Assembly: GCA_936440205.1 (NCBI GenBank) | Contig: OW387135.1 | Span: 34,450,792 to 34,514,791, forward strand | Source of the DNA: Lepidonotus clava | Taxonomy: Eukaryota > Annelida > Polychaeta > Phyllodocida > Polynoidae | DNA: 64,000 nt | Reading direction: 5' to 3' | Part shown: piece by piece, positions 14,101 to 24,651 of the stretch | Position numbering within the stretch: the stretch's first letter is position 1 | Layout: each line of letters begins with the position of its first letter | Notes under the pieces: generated by a model | Database searches by the model: none | Told to the model about the DNA's origin: nothing | The model's input: only the letters and a program-made list of their open reading frames with translations | Program-made: the position numbers and the translations under genes

Positions 14101-17100
14101 GAGATTAGAAGTATCTGATTTAGACTTCACCTAGAGGGTTTTCAATAAAAGGGTTATAGTTTTAGCTTGAGAAGTGTCTGGATTCATTGCAGAAGTATTT
14201 AATAGTTGCAGTAATCGTCTGGTCTCGACTAAATTTTCGGCATGAACACTGACATTAATGATTAGTAGAAAGAACATCAAATATGGACTCACGGTCAGAA
14301 AAGAAAGTCACTCTATGTTGGTTTGCATTTATAGACGGGGAATTGATTTAGTCTAGTCTAGACTGATTTAGTCTAGTCTAGACCGAAGGTATTGTGTATA
14401 CTCTTATAGGACCTGTAGGTTAAGTTGAAGTTTTTCATGTTTACGACGTCTGACCATCTCTGAATATAGAATGTAAGTTTGAATCTCTATGAGAGATCAG
14501 TATGTTTATCTGCCTGCCTCTTTATCTCTGTGGGAGATCAATATGTTGATCTGCCTGCATGGAAACTCCTTCCACAACACATGACATCGCCATGTGTCTG
14601 ATAACCACTGCTTGGTTTGAAATATAAAGCTACAAGTTAGTCCGCATGTTAAAAGAAACAACCCACGTCTAGGCAACACACTTCCCCTATATCAACATGA
14701 AACAAGTTGATATATGTAATAGATGATACTGCGTGTTTGTTGGTTCTGTTTGAATTCTTGCGATAATCTGTCGAAATTTGGGGGGAAAAAACAACTCCAT
14801 TCCACATCCAATTTAAGCCTTTTGAACTCCACCTAAAGACATTTGCCTTAGTTCAACACCACAACACCCTGTTTTAGTTTTACATTTTTCTGTTCTAATG
14901 TACTAATCTGTTTAGACCTGGAGCTGACCGCATCCATTCCACCATACGCATGATGCATGTGACTGTTTCTTTCAGGAGGTGGCAATTGAACAAGCTGTTG
15001 ACACAAAGAATGTATGTAGCATGTCATACATCCCAGACATGTCTAGTTCTAAACCACCTTAGTTATAAACGACCCACTGCACCACCTTCAACCACCATAA
15101 TTAAGAAAAAACAATAAATAGTTAATTAGTCGGTATAAGAATAAACACTGCATTATGATACATCGCAAGACAAGATTTTCTTTCTGGTAGAATATTTAAG
15201 TGCAAGTAGCTCTAGACATATCACCACTTTATTATCTACGTACTCCGTCGTGATGACCGGATGATGCTATGAAAAGAACACCTAATATTTAAAGAAATAA
15301 ATATATTACACCGACACCTATAACATACATTGTTCGAACTTAACGTCACTCTTTGCTGGTAAATCCTGGTCGGGGCTGGCTATTTTGCCCCAAAATAACA
15401 AGCAATCAGTCCAGAGGATTGACAACTTTTAGAAAAAATCAATACGATTTTTTTTCAACTGCCAAGTCAGACTTGTATATGACTTAATTAATATACCCCT
15501 ACAGGATATTGATTTGTAATGTGAACAACCATAAGATTTTCCACACACATGCGCCAAACAAGTTTATTTCAAACACTGACATACCACAAGCTAGATCAAT
15601 TTTTTTAACATACGAAAATTATGTGGTTATGCCTCTCATTAAAGTACCGGTACCATGTAACAATCCATAGTTCAGATATTGACAGGAAAAAAATGATACA
15701 TGTTAAAACCATTTAGTTGCCTTTCAGCCAAATGTAAACTATAACATTAAGAGCCTTACAAGTTATGTTAAGTATAAAATAATACATCAAGTACACGTAT
15801 GTATATAGAATATGACAATGACCAGTTGACGGAAAAGTACTTTGCGTATCACTGTATGTGTGTTATTCTGTTCCAGTTTCAGCAATTGCACTACACCTAT
15901 AAAAAATAGCTTGAACCGTAACGATTTTATTATAATATTGCATACTTGTATCCCTCTTGTGACTAGCTTTCATTAAAACAATTATAGAATTTCAAGGAGA
16001 TACTGAACCACATGCTGTAAAATTACAATTTAGCCTCTACTCATTACATATACTACAGTTTGTTAAGAAACAACCCTTTCTTATGACATCTACAGACACG
16101 TCGATGGCAAAAGATGCTCTTTGGGCTTTGCTTCTTCCACGCCCTGGTCCAGGAACGTCGAAAGTTCGGACCCTTGGGCTGGAACATCCCCTACGAGTTT
16201 AACGAGTCGGACTTGCGTATTTCTATGACGCAGCTACAGGTGAGTGTTCGGAGGTTTTTCTGTATATATTTTTTATTCGTGATGGAATTTCCATGTAAAT
16301 GTATATAAATATGGATAAAAAGGGAATCACAGCAGCATTACATAGTTATAAGACATAATGTATTTCCTAGATATCAGCATGAGTATATAAACATATATAC
16401 AATTTTACAAGAACAAAAATCAAAATTTTATATGCAAAAACATTGAATGAGTTAATCTTTTTTCTTGATTTTCAAAGTGCAAAGGCTTTTCTTCTACATT
16501 AAAATAGTAACAAAAATAATTTTAACCCTACCACTTAATTTCCCTCAAGATGTTCCTAAACGACTACGAGGAGTTACCGCTAGACGCCCTGGTCTACCTG
16601 ACCGGGGAATGTAACTACGGAGGACGAGTGACGGACGACAAGGATCGCCGCCTACTCACCTCCCTACTCACCATCTTCTACAACCGACAGATTATCAGTG
16701 ACTCGGGCTACAAGTAAGTGCACCCCATCAGTTTACTGCGTGTATCTACCTGATCATAGACCCATCCATAAATGATTTTAAAATGGGGTCGGCTTAAGCT
16801 CCGTTCTGGGAATGAGTAAATGATTTGAGAAGCAATCAAAAGTAATTATGCAGGTTGAGCTTCATGGTTTTCCTGCTTATTTTAGAAAAGTTAATAATAT
16901 TGGGAACACTAATGTTCACGACATCTACATTATGTGATAGAATGAAACGAATACATTAAATTGTATCTATTTGGATGAAACTACACGAAACGTAAGGTAG
17001 ATTATTGATAGGAAACTACTAACTCATCACCATTTTAATCGTTATCTTAAAAACGTAGCGATTATTATCATCGAATGTAAGTATATCGTCAGTTTAGACC

Positions 17101-19955
17101 TGCATGGATCACAACATCTGGCCGTATCTGTTGTCACTCGATTGTGCCTGTGAAGAGAATTTAGGTGTTATGACATTTGCCGTAACAGTAATGTTAACGA
17201 GATATCTGGGCCTTATCAGAACACCCCCGCTTTTTCAGTAACTTCTCTCATTATCAGTGTCTTATGCTGACTGATATCAAAGCAAGGTATCATCATCACC
17301 ATCTGACTATCTTAAAATGATATCACAACGTACGAAGCCTGACTTCATCTTTTTACAATTCACTAGAACTTTGTCATAAGAAAGAAACAGAAAGTTATCA
17401 GTAAGCGTATACTTTTGCTGATTTGATGTAACTTATATTTTGCATGTGCATTGATGAATGGTTCACATAGGTTTCTAGATTGTACTGTACACGCATGCCT
17501 AGCAATTCTAAAGCGCCTAAAAAAATTGCAAATAGATAGCGATTCAGTAGCAAGCGGTTTCCGCAGTTTTAGTGCCCCCTCAGTTTTGATCAAATAAAGG
17601 AAAGGGTATAAGATTCTGTTTTCGAGGATAAATTGGCGTTTGCATCTGAGTGGTCTTTGTCATATACAAGTTTTATACGTCTGACCGGGGAATGTAACTA
17701 TGGAGGGCGAGTGACGGACGACAAGGATCGCCGCCTACTCACCTCCCTACTCACCATCTTCTACAACCGACAGATTATCAGTGACTCGGGCTACATGGCA
17801 ACGAGTAGGAAGCGAAAATAAAAATGTGACAGACAGGGGGATTAATTGTTAGAGTTAACCAACAACAAAAATAAAAACAACCAACCCTACCAATCTGTAA
17901 CGTGGTTGACAATTATCTATTTAATCCCCCTCCCCTACAGATTCTCATCGAGCGGCATGTATTACGCCCCAGAGGAGGGATCGTACAACCAATTTATTGA
18001 GTACATCCGAAGCCTGCCGCTCAACCCTAACCCTGAAGTATTCGGCTTGCATGAGAACGCAGACATCACCAAAGACCAGCAGGAGACGCAGGGCCTGTTC
18101 GACAGCATCCTGCTCACCCTGCCCCGACAGACAGGAGGCGGCGGCCGCTCCCCCGGCGAGGTTGTTGGCGACTTAGCCGCCGACATCCTGGCCAAGGTGC
18201 CGGCCGACTACAACATGGAGAGTGTGAGTACATCTCACCTTTGTAGGATATTTCTAAGTTGGGGTCATACGTTGGTAAATTTGATCATTACAGACAAGGG
18301 CACCAATCCTCTTGCATCTTACAACATTTCCATTATGTGCGGAAAACATGGTGTTGCCTAGAAGAAAAAGGGATTGTTAGATGAAAATAATATAGAAGTG
18401 TTTTTTTCAATGGTGACCTGTAATCTAACCTAGAGGCATCAGGTTGAAGTCCCAATAACCCCCTGTTGTGTGTGTTTCAGGTCATAGAGAATTACCCAGT
18501 CATCTACACCGAGTCGATGAACACGGTGTTACGTCAGGAGCTCATCCGCTACAACCGCCTCATCCAAGTAGTGCGAAGCTCCCTCATCAACCTACAGAAG
18601 GCCATCAAGGGGCTGGTGGTCATGTCCTCCGAGCTGGAGGAGGTCTTTGACTCAATGATGGTGGGCAAACAGCCCGCTGCCTGGGCCGCCAAGTCCTACC
18701 CGTCCCTCAAACCGCTGGGCTCCTACATGGCCGACCTATTTGCCCGGCTCCAGTTCTTCCAGGACTGGATCGACAACGGCATCCCGGTGACCTTCTGGGT
18801 CTCCGGCTTCTACTTCACCCAGTCCTTCTTCACTGGTGAGTGGTGTAGAGCGGGTGCGACTGTGGGCCTTGTGGGGATAATGGTATACCTTGTAGATCAC
18901 GTTGCAGTTTTCATCTTGATGGAGCGACCGAGTAGGCACAGGCGAACATTTGGCCTGTGTGTGTACTCATCCTATAAGCTTTTGGTTTAGTATCGCAAAG
19001 TGAAAAAATAAATATTAAAGTTGTAGGTATGCCGGGTTTGCGCTGTAACCTAGTGCTGAAGAACATGTGTATTTGGTAAGGATCTCTTGCTTGTATTACT
19101 AATTATCTGAATTTCCCTATGTTGTTTTACAGGTGTGTCCCAGAACTTCGCCCGTAAGTACCTGATCCCAATCGACAAGCTGGGCTTCCAGTACCAGGTG
19201 ATGGACGAGGAGCGTGCAATGCCCGAGAAGCCCGAGGACGGCGCCTACGTCTACGTGAGTCCCCTTGGCTGGTTATGTATTGATAAAAGGAACTGAAAAA
19301 TGACAGATTTTATTATTTAAAATGACAAGTTTATTCAAGTACATGTGGAACTATTTTCCAAACTTCCTTTATTGTGCTCCTGGTATACAGAACTGAGTAT
19401 TTGGCACAAGATCCAGTGCATCCAAAAGGCAGCGTGAAGTTAAAACTTAAGACGTATAACCCTCCGTAAAGCATCATTTCATATACTACTTACATCTCAT
19501 GAAAATGTTTCTTTCCATATACTACTAACGTATATACCCCCCAAAAAAAACTACGCTAGCATTCTTTATACCTGTTTTTCTATCAAGTTTTATTTAAATC
19601 AATGGCATCTATGACGGAACGAACTTATCTATGTACAATCTCCCATTTACTCCATCAGGGTTTGTTCCTGGAGGGCGCGCGTTGGGACAGAAAGACCAAA
19701 ATGTTGGGCGAGTCGCTGCCTAAGATCCTATACGACACCATCCCAGTGATCTGGCTGAAGCCTGGAGTGGTGGAGAAGTTCGTCAGCCTGCCCATCTACC
19801 GCTGCCCGGTGTACAAAACGAGCGCACGGCGTGGTACGCTCTCCACCACAGGCCACTCCACCAACTTTGTCCTATGGCTGGAGATCCCCTCGGACAAAGA
19901 CCAGAACCATTGGATCAACCGAGGTGTAGCCTCACTGTGTCAGCTGGACGATTAA
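2102..19955 (+). CDS. axonemal dynein heavy chain, inner-arm type (DNAH3/7/12 group), C-terminal part
   Basis: ATP-driven microtubule motor of motile cilia, partial at the 5' end. The 23 exons are 2102-2269, 4880-5013, 5362-5647, 6793-6960, 7395-7609, 8641-8848, 9164-9424, 9667-9868, 10206-10513, 10906-11091, 11287-11529, 11788-11948, 12274-12431, 12800-13161, 13378-13494, 13649-13739, 13926-14032, 16096-16239, 16550-16713, 17941-18223, 18481-18835, 19133-19254 and 19659-19955. Together they give 1579 aa plus stop with every phase consistent. Visible parts: end of AAA4 ([17 protein letters not shown], residues ~20-56), stalk coiled coil 1 (~160-250), microtubule-binding domain (~253-375, with FWGP), coiled coil 2 (~375-450), AAA5 (SFSIDNGII, ~510-560), AAA6 (GADPM, then [10 protein letters not shown], ~985-1060) and a C-terminal domain ending in [12 protein letters not shown] family member has about 4000 aa, so roughly 60% lies upstream of the window. 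The group assignment rests on remembered family sequences; I cannot separate DNAH3, DNAH7 and DNAH12. Confidence 0.93.
7182..7341 (+). repeat. 80-bp tandem duplication in a dynein intron
   Basis: Two adjacent 80-bp copies (7182-7261 and 7262-7341) share blocks such as TGTGTTGGGTTG or its close variant and a TTCTTCA(A/G)TAATT segment. By eye they are a little over 80% identical. They end about 50 bp before the exon at 7395, so the duplication lies in the acceptor-proximal part of the intron without touching the splice site. Confidence 0.75.
14345..14382 (+). repeat. 19-bp direct repeat in a dynein intron
   Basis: The sequence GATTTAGTCTAGTCTAGAC occurs twice back to back. A looser duplication of about 50 bp follows at roughly 14480-14560 (two copies of a segment containing GAGATCA and ATCTGCCTGC). 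Both look like ordinary slippage products. Confidence 0.7.
14976..15011 (+). other. candidate 36-nt cassette exon of the dynein gene
   Basis: A 36-nt block reading [12 protein letters not shown] is preceded by GACTGTTTCTTTCAG and followed by the donor GTATGT. It lies in the 2-kb intron between the exons ending at 14032 and starting at 16096, which are joined in phase 0. Inclusion would therefore add exactly 12 residues, between ...EGCKT and [10 protein letters not shown], without shifting the frame. Related dyneins recalled from memory have no such insert here, so this would be a lineage-specific optional exon. Without transcript evidence it may be a chance splice-site pair. Confidence 0.4.
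17681..17795 (+). pseudogene. 115-bp copy of the 3' part of the dynein exon 16550-16713
   Basis: This block repeats 16598-16712 with only two differences in 115 bp. Both are synonymous third-position changes (a Tyr codon and a Gly codon). It sits about 1.1 kb downstream in the same intron. The copy begins in mid-exon and stops one base before the original exon end, so it lacks both the acceptor and the GTAAGT donor. The nearest upstream AG (17669-17670) would join in the wrong phase. It looks like a dead partial exon duplication, recent or homogenised by gene conversion. Confidence 0.9.
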
Positions 19956-20205
19956 AGTATTCATCATTACACTTTGATTCATGCAATGTTTACGTACGTA
20001 AAGGCATTTACATTGCTTTTGGTGTATATAAAAGCATATTTAAAAGTTATATCAACATCATTAGAAGTTTTTTTTTATTTCTGGTGTATTCATTATGCTT
20101 TGTTCATCTACATGGAAAAACAAACAAATAACACTTGTTACATTTTAGTTCATCAATAGTTGAAACCCACACAGAGATTGATTACTACAGGGAATGAAGA
20201 TTAAT

Positions 20206-20211
20206 AATAAA
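20206..20211 (+). terminator. poly(A) signal, dynein gene
   Basis: Canonical AATAAA about 250 bp after the dynein stop codon, followed by a T-rich stretch. This is the first good candidate for the 3' end of the transcript. A second AATAAA lies at 21152-21157. Confidence 0.55.
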
Positions 20212-21151
20212 GTCACAACCCATCTTTACCGTTTATGGATTGATTGATAACGTGGCCAAATGGAGATTTTGTCCGTACTACTATTAGTAGATTTGTATTT
20301 GAATCTCACATATCAATCACTGCGTTTCTTTGTATGGCATTATTCAAATCAATATTGTGCCATAAGAATGCTTATCGTTTACCTCAGTCTTACATTGTTA
20401 AGCATTATATGATACTTTTCTGCTATATACCATCTTCTTCCCCAAGAATATGTTAAAGTTTGTATCACAAGCATGTTAATTCTACATATTTCTACACCAG
20501 GAACTATAGCTAATTTACATATTTGTTTACATTGACTACGTGTGAAAAGGTTGCTTATCAGTCTGTAAATAGGAATGTTTTAATGAATGAAAGAACACTG
20601 TTATTCTTACATAAAGACAGAATTGTTGCACCGATATTTTATTTACAATTATCTGTGATTTTAGAACAAGCACAAACACATTGTACTATTTGAGACCGAG
20701 CTTATTAGAATGAAACGATTTCGCAGTCAATAATTTCTTCTCCAAACCGTCCAGTTTGCTGAAATTAGATGCTGAATACAAAAAGTGGTAGACTCCGAGC
20801 TTCGGAAATTACAAAGCCGGGGTAAATGTATCTGTGATATATCACATTTTTGTGTGATTAATTTTTTCTTGTATTGTGAAAGTTGTATAGAAAATGTATA
20901 TCTACACACCAATCAACTTTATTGGCTTTCCGATAAATGGTCTATTTACGCCTTAATTTATGCACAATGGTACACCATTTCTAGATACTTCAACATACCG
21001 TCCTCAGATTTATGACTGTGATAGTCGCCATGTATTCAAGAGTAAAACCTCTTCATTTGACATATTGTTATCAAATGCAGTAACAAATATTTAAACGTCT
21101 TGCACTGCAGACTGAAGAAATATGTATCAAATCAACCATCGACCTTCTGAA

Positions 21152-21157
21152 AATAAA
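21152..21157 (+). terminator. alternative distal poly(A) signal, dynein gene
   Basis: AATAAA followed within 40 bp by GT-rich sequence (TTGTTGTCACTTGTGTC). It is about 1.2 kb after the dynein stop and would extend the 3' UTR up to the foldback cluster that starts near 21255. Confidence 0.35.
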
Positions 21158-21254
21158 GTAACCCTACAAGACAAATTGTTGTCACTTGTGTCTAATATTC
21201 TATTTGAAAAAGTTTGACTTGTTCGTGGTATTTCTAAAATGACCTGTTGCTATA

Positions 21255-21347
21255 AACCCTTCTGCAGTATGCTACCATCCCGGCCTTGGAAAAAGAATGC
21301 TTCCTGGGTGTTATGAGACCGGGAGGGAAGCATACTGCAGAAGGGTT
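21255..21347. repeat. foldback element 1 (19-bp perfect arms)
   Basis: AACCCTTCTGCAGTATGCT at 21255-21273 is the exact reverse complement of 21329-21347. The arms continue imperfectly inward (CCATCCCGG against CCGGGAGGG), and the whole unit is 93 bp. It resembles a tiny MITE or a snapback. No coding content. Confidence 0.8.
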
Positions 21348-21468
21348 AAATTGCATTCTGAGCTAATTCAGTTTGAAATTTTTTTTTCACAATTATGGTG
21401 GAATCAAATACATCTCTGCCAGTAACACCTACAGCAAAATTGATATAAACTTTAATCAATTCTGAATT

Positions 21469-21601
21469 AGGTAAAGCCAGGGGGTGTTTTTTTCTCCAGA
21501 CAAAAACTCCGTCAGCCCTTCAAACTTTCAAACTAAGCCTTCAGAATTTACCTCTTCTGGGCAAGAACAATCCTCAAAAAGGTAATCTGGCAGCTTTACC
21601 T
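21469..21601. repeat. foldback element 2
   Basis: AGGTAAAGCCAGGGGG near 21469 is matched in reverse complement by CTGGCAGCTTTACCT near 21586-21600, as imperfect inverted repeats of about 15 bp around a ~100-bp centre. It is consistent with a degraded terminal-inverted-repeat element. Confidence 0.5.
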
Positions 21602-21650
21602 CTCTGCTGTCAGCATTTGTCAACGCTAGCAACAGGTCATCTTATACCCT

Positions 21651-21726
21651 TTACAGACTGGGCTCATAATGCGCATTATATCCGTATTGGACTGTCACTA
21701 TGAGCGCATTTTGAGGCCAGTCTGTA
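21651..21726. repeat. foldback element 3
   Basis: TTACAGACTGGGCTCATAAT at 21651-21670 pairs in reverse complement with sequence ending GGCCAGTCTGTAA at 21726, over arms of about 25 bp with a few mismatches. The compact 76-bp unit resembles a very short MITE. Confidence 0.65.
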
Positions 21727-22096
21727 AATAATAATGGCGAATAATTCGCACCTCTATCTGCCTCACCCTTCAGAAGCACCCCTACTCTCCCTACGGTGTC
21801 TGTCGGTCACAGTTACCCTATCCGGGCCCGTCTACCTTCTGTTGTCTTTGAGTCATCCGTCCCTACCATGTTTACATTATGACAAGAATTCTGGCCCAAC
21901 GCATTACTTTCTTCGGCTCCCCGCAGTGGTATTCACTGCGCCACTGCCAGCCGATTGGAATCAGATTCGATTCTCATACATGTACTTCGATTTCGTAAAC
22001 CTGCGTTATTCCATGTTATACTACTCCTGGTCCGTACCTCTTTAGTTCTTAGAGGAGGTTTCTGACCGTAATCTACAGTTTTGGCTTACAAGTTGC

Positions 22097-22136
22097 AACC
22101 TCTGCTGGAGGTTTATTTGGTAAACCTCCAGAGGTT
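22097..22136. repeat. foldback element 4 (short hairpin)
   Basis: AACCTCTGCTGGAGGTTTA is followed, after a very short loop, by TAAACCTCCAGAGGTT, forming an almost complete hairpin within 40 bp. It uses the same TAAACC and GGAGG words as element 5, so the two may be related. Confidence 0.65.
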
Positions 22137-22273
22137 ATTTGAGATAGCTCTGATGTAAACATATAGTATGATATATATATATATGAATATAATATAATAT
22201 CTAGAAAGTATATTCGGTGACCACAAGAGTAACAACACATGGGTTTCATTGATATGGGACGTAGTATAAGCTC

Positions 22274-22364
22274 GTAAACCGCCTTGGAGGCGGAGTTTAT
22301 GGTACATAACCGGCTGACGCCTCGGAGGTTATATACCATAAATGCCGCCTCCGCGGCGGTTTAC
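22274..22364. repeat. foldback element 5 (38-bp arms)
   Basis: The arm at 22274-22311, starting GTAAACCGCC, pairs with the reverse complement of 22327-22364 at about 33 of 38 positions, around a 15-bp loop. The terminal words CGGCGGTTTACCTTCACG recur in near-identical form at 23449-23466. Either a second copy or the far end of a larger broken element lies about 1.1 kb away. Confidence 0.75.
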
Positions 22365-24651
22365 CTTCACGAATCCATTTGTTGTAGATCAGACATGATT
22401 CTGATTTGGACACAATTCATTTTGCCGCCGTCTTTGAAAGTTAATAAGCTTCAACTTTTGTCTGTTTTTAGAATAAATCTGAGGCAGAATCGGCCAATAG
22501 TATGAATGCCCCTTTACCCTCCCTCTTTTTTCCACTGCTATATTTTAGGTCTTCTTCCTTAGTATTTCGCTTTCATCGGTAGTATCCCCTTACATTCCAT
22601 ACTGTGATACATACGATAAGAACTTTCACTTACTCCGTTAACTATCCTCAAGTACAATCAGCCCCTCCCCTCTCTCCCATTCCAAAGGTCTATGAACCTT
22701 CGATGGCAGCTCCCTACCCTCTAATACTTAAACTATTTGAGATCGTCCCAGCCCTACTGAAATAAAATCCTGTTACATAGTCCTAAAACGACAGCATTAA
22801 ATGACCTACACATGTTGGTGTCTTCATAAAGCAACTTTGAAACGGAAAAAAAATACACTAAGAGTACTGGAGGTGAAGAGCTACGAAATGTAAAGTGGCA
22901 ACGAGAATGTTGGGGAAAAAATAGGAGGAAACAAGTGACCCCAACCCACTAACCCACCAACGCTTACAACAAAATAGTGCTGTAGGACCTTCAATGGTTA
23001 CATTGTGAAGAAAATCTGGCAGGATATGAACCTAAATGGACGGATCATCTGTACTAAGTGTACACAAACGCTAATTAAGTGTTACAAGTAAAAACATTTC
23101 ATTTATTCACTTTTTATTTACATATCTTAATTCATCTATTCACGCAGATAATACATTACAAATATCTGAGGCACGCAAAACATAAATTACACTGTCATTA
23201 AATGACACGTTTATCACAGAATTATATGCGGTACTTCTTGCTTATTCCGTATTACACTACTCCCTCTCTTTTTTTTTCTCAGTAGGTTTCTCTGCGTCAC
23301 TTGCGCTACAAAACTTACTCAAAAATTGACCCCTACCACAAGAAAATTTGTGAGGTTCCTACTGTATTTCCCCCTACATTTTTGTGAGCTTTTTAGGGTT
23401 GTAACGATATATAGAGCAGGGAAATACGGGACATACCTCCGTCTCTGCGGCAGTTTACCTTCACGTAATGGTTATACTAGATTGCCCTGACCTACCGGAA
23501 TATCGAGATGGGGGATCACATTGGCGGGTAACAATCACATTATTACCTAACTTAATCCAACATAACCGTGTCAGTCATTTGTGCATGATGTATTTGTGAC
23601 AGCATTTTACAGCTACCACCGATGACAATAATAAGCCCTAAAGTATAAATACCCATTATTTAAAGAAAATACAATATACAATTATGAAGTATTTGACAGC
23701 AACAATATTATATTCGTCACCACCTCACTATGAATTAATACAAGTCAAGGATCTTTTTAGCAAACTACGTAACGAAAGCCTCGATTTGAAAGGCCGGATT
23801 TTGGACCTCGACACAGAAAATATACCCTTGGTTTAATAGCAACAATGAGAGTCAAACCTCACGAATCAATGACAATACTAGTTTGGGTGGCTGAGTCAAC
23901 AAGGTCGTCAACTCTTAACAAATTTCTCTCTTATTAACACGTCTTCATCGAATATCACTTTCATCCTGATACGACTAATATAGTAAATTTCTTTCCTGTC
24001 TCATAGTGGAGACGTGTATTGCATTACTATGAATGAGGTGAAGACAATGCAAATGAAAATATATATGGCATGGGGTAGCTTATGGGGATGATGATAATGG
24101 AAGTGAAAGAGCAGAGCATCTATATTCACCAACGAAAATAAATCACGTGTATATGTCTAAAATCTCAATGAAAATGTCGACAAGTTTCGAGACCTACTGT
24201 TTGCTCGAAACAAATAAAGTATTCTTTCCTTTCGTAAAATTCATCTATATGTGTGCTCAGCAAATATCTTACCGAACATTCCTGGACTATGTCAATGAAT
24301 TATTCAAATCATTGATTTGTTCTCGAGAAAATATCGACATCGTACAGTCAGCTGATGCATTGCCTTGTCTTAAGACCCTACACATATGGTAATATAACTT
24401 AAATCTTCTTCAATGTCTTTGACAAATAAACATAATAAAAAAAAATAGTATTTCTATTTACACGTTGATAAGGAACACTTTCAGTGCACTTCAAGGCTAA
24501 ATTCTCTTACATTTTCTGAGAAATTGACAAGGTCCTCCGGATAATCTACTGGGTTTCAAAAAACAGTTAGGTTGGAATTACTTTCTAAAACATATGGAAA
24601 ATAATGGCAACAATGAACTGCAGGTTAATGACGTCCTAATTCCTGTAACTG
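22365..24651. other. gene-free interval between dynein and TXNDC15 3' ends
   Basis: AT-rich sequence between the two convergent genes. Apart from the terminal-repeat match at 23449-23466, I see no exon, RNA gene or clear repeat. The TXNDC15 3' UTR must start at its low-coordinate end (24651 downwards), but no canonical minus-strand poly(A) signal was found close to the stop. Confidence 0.5.

Noticed and set aside
17633-17821. Alternative dynein exon or mutually exclusive exon
   Set aside because: The copied segment lacks acceptor and donor, and the nearest AG joins in the wrong phase, so it is treated as a dead partial copy.
21734-22045. 103-codon plus-strand ORF between foldback elements
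   Set aside because: No family resemblance, low-complexity Leu/Ser composition, no splice or promoter context.
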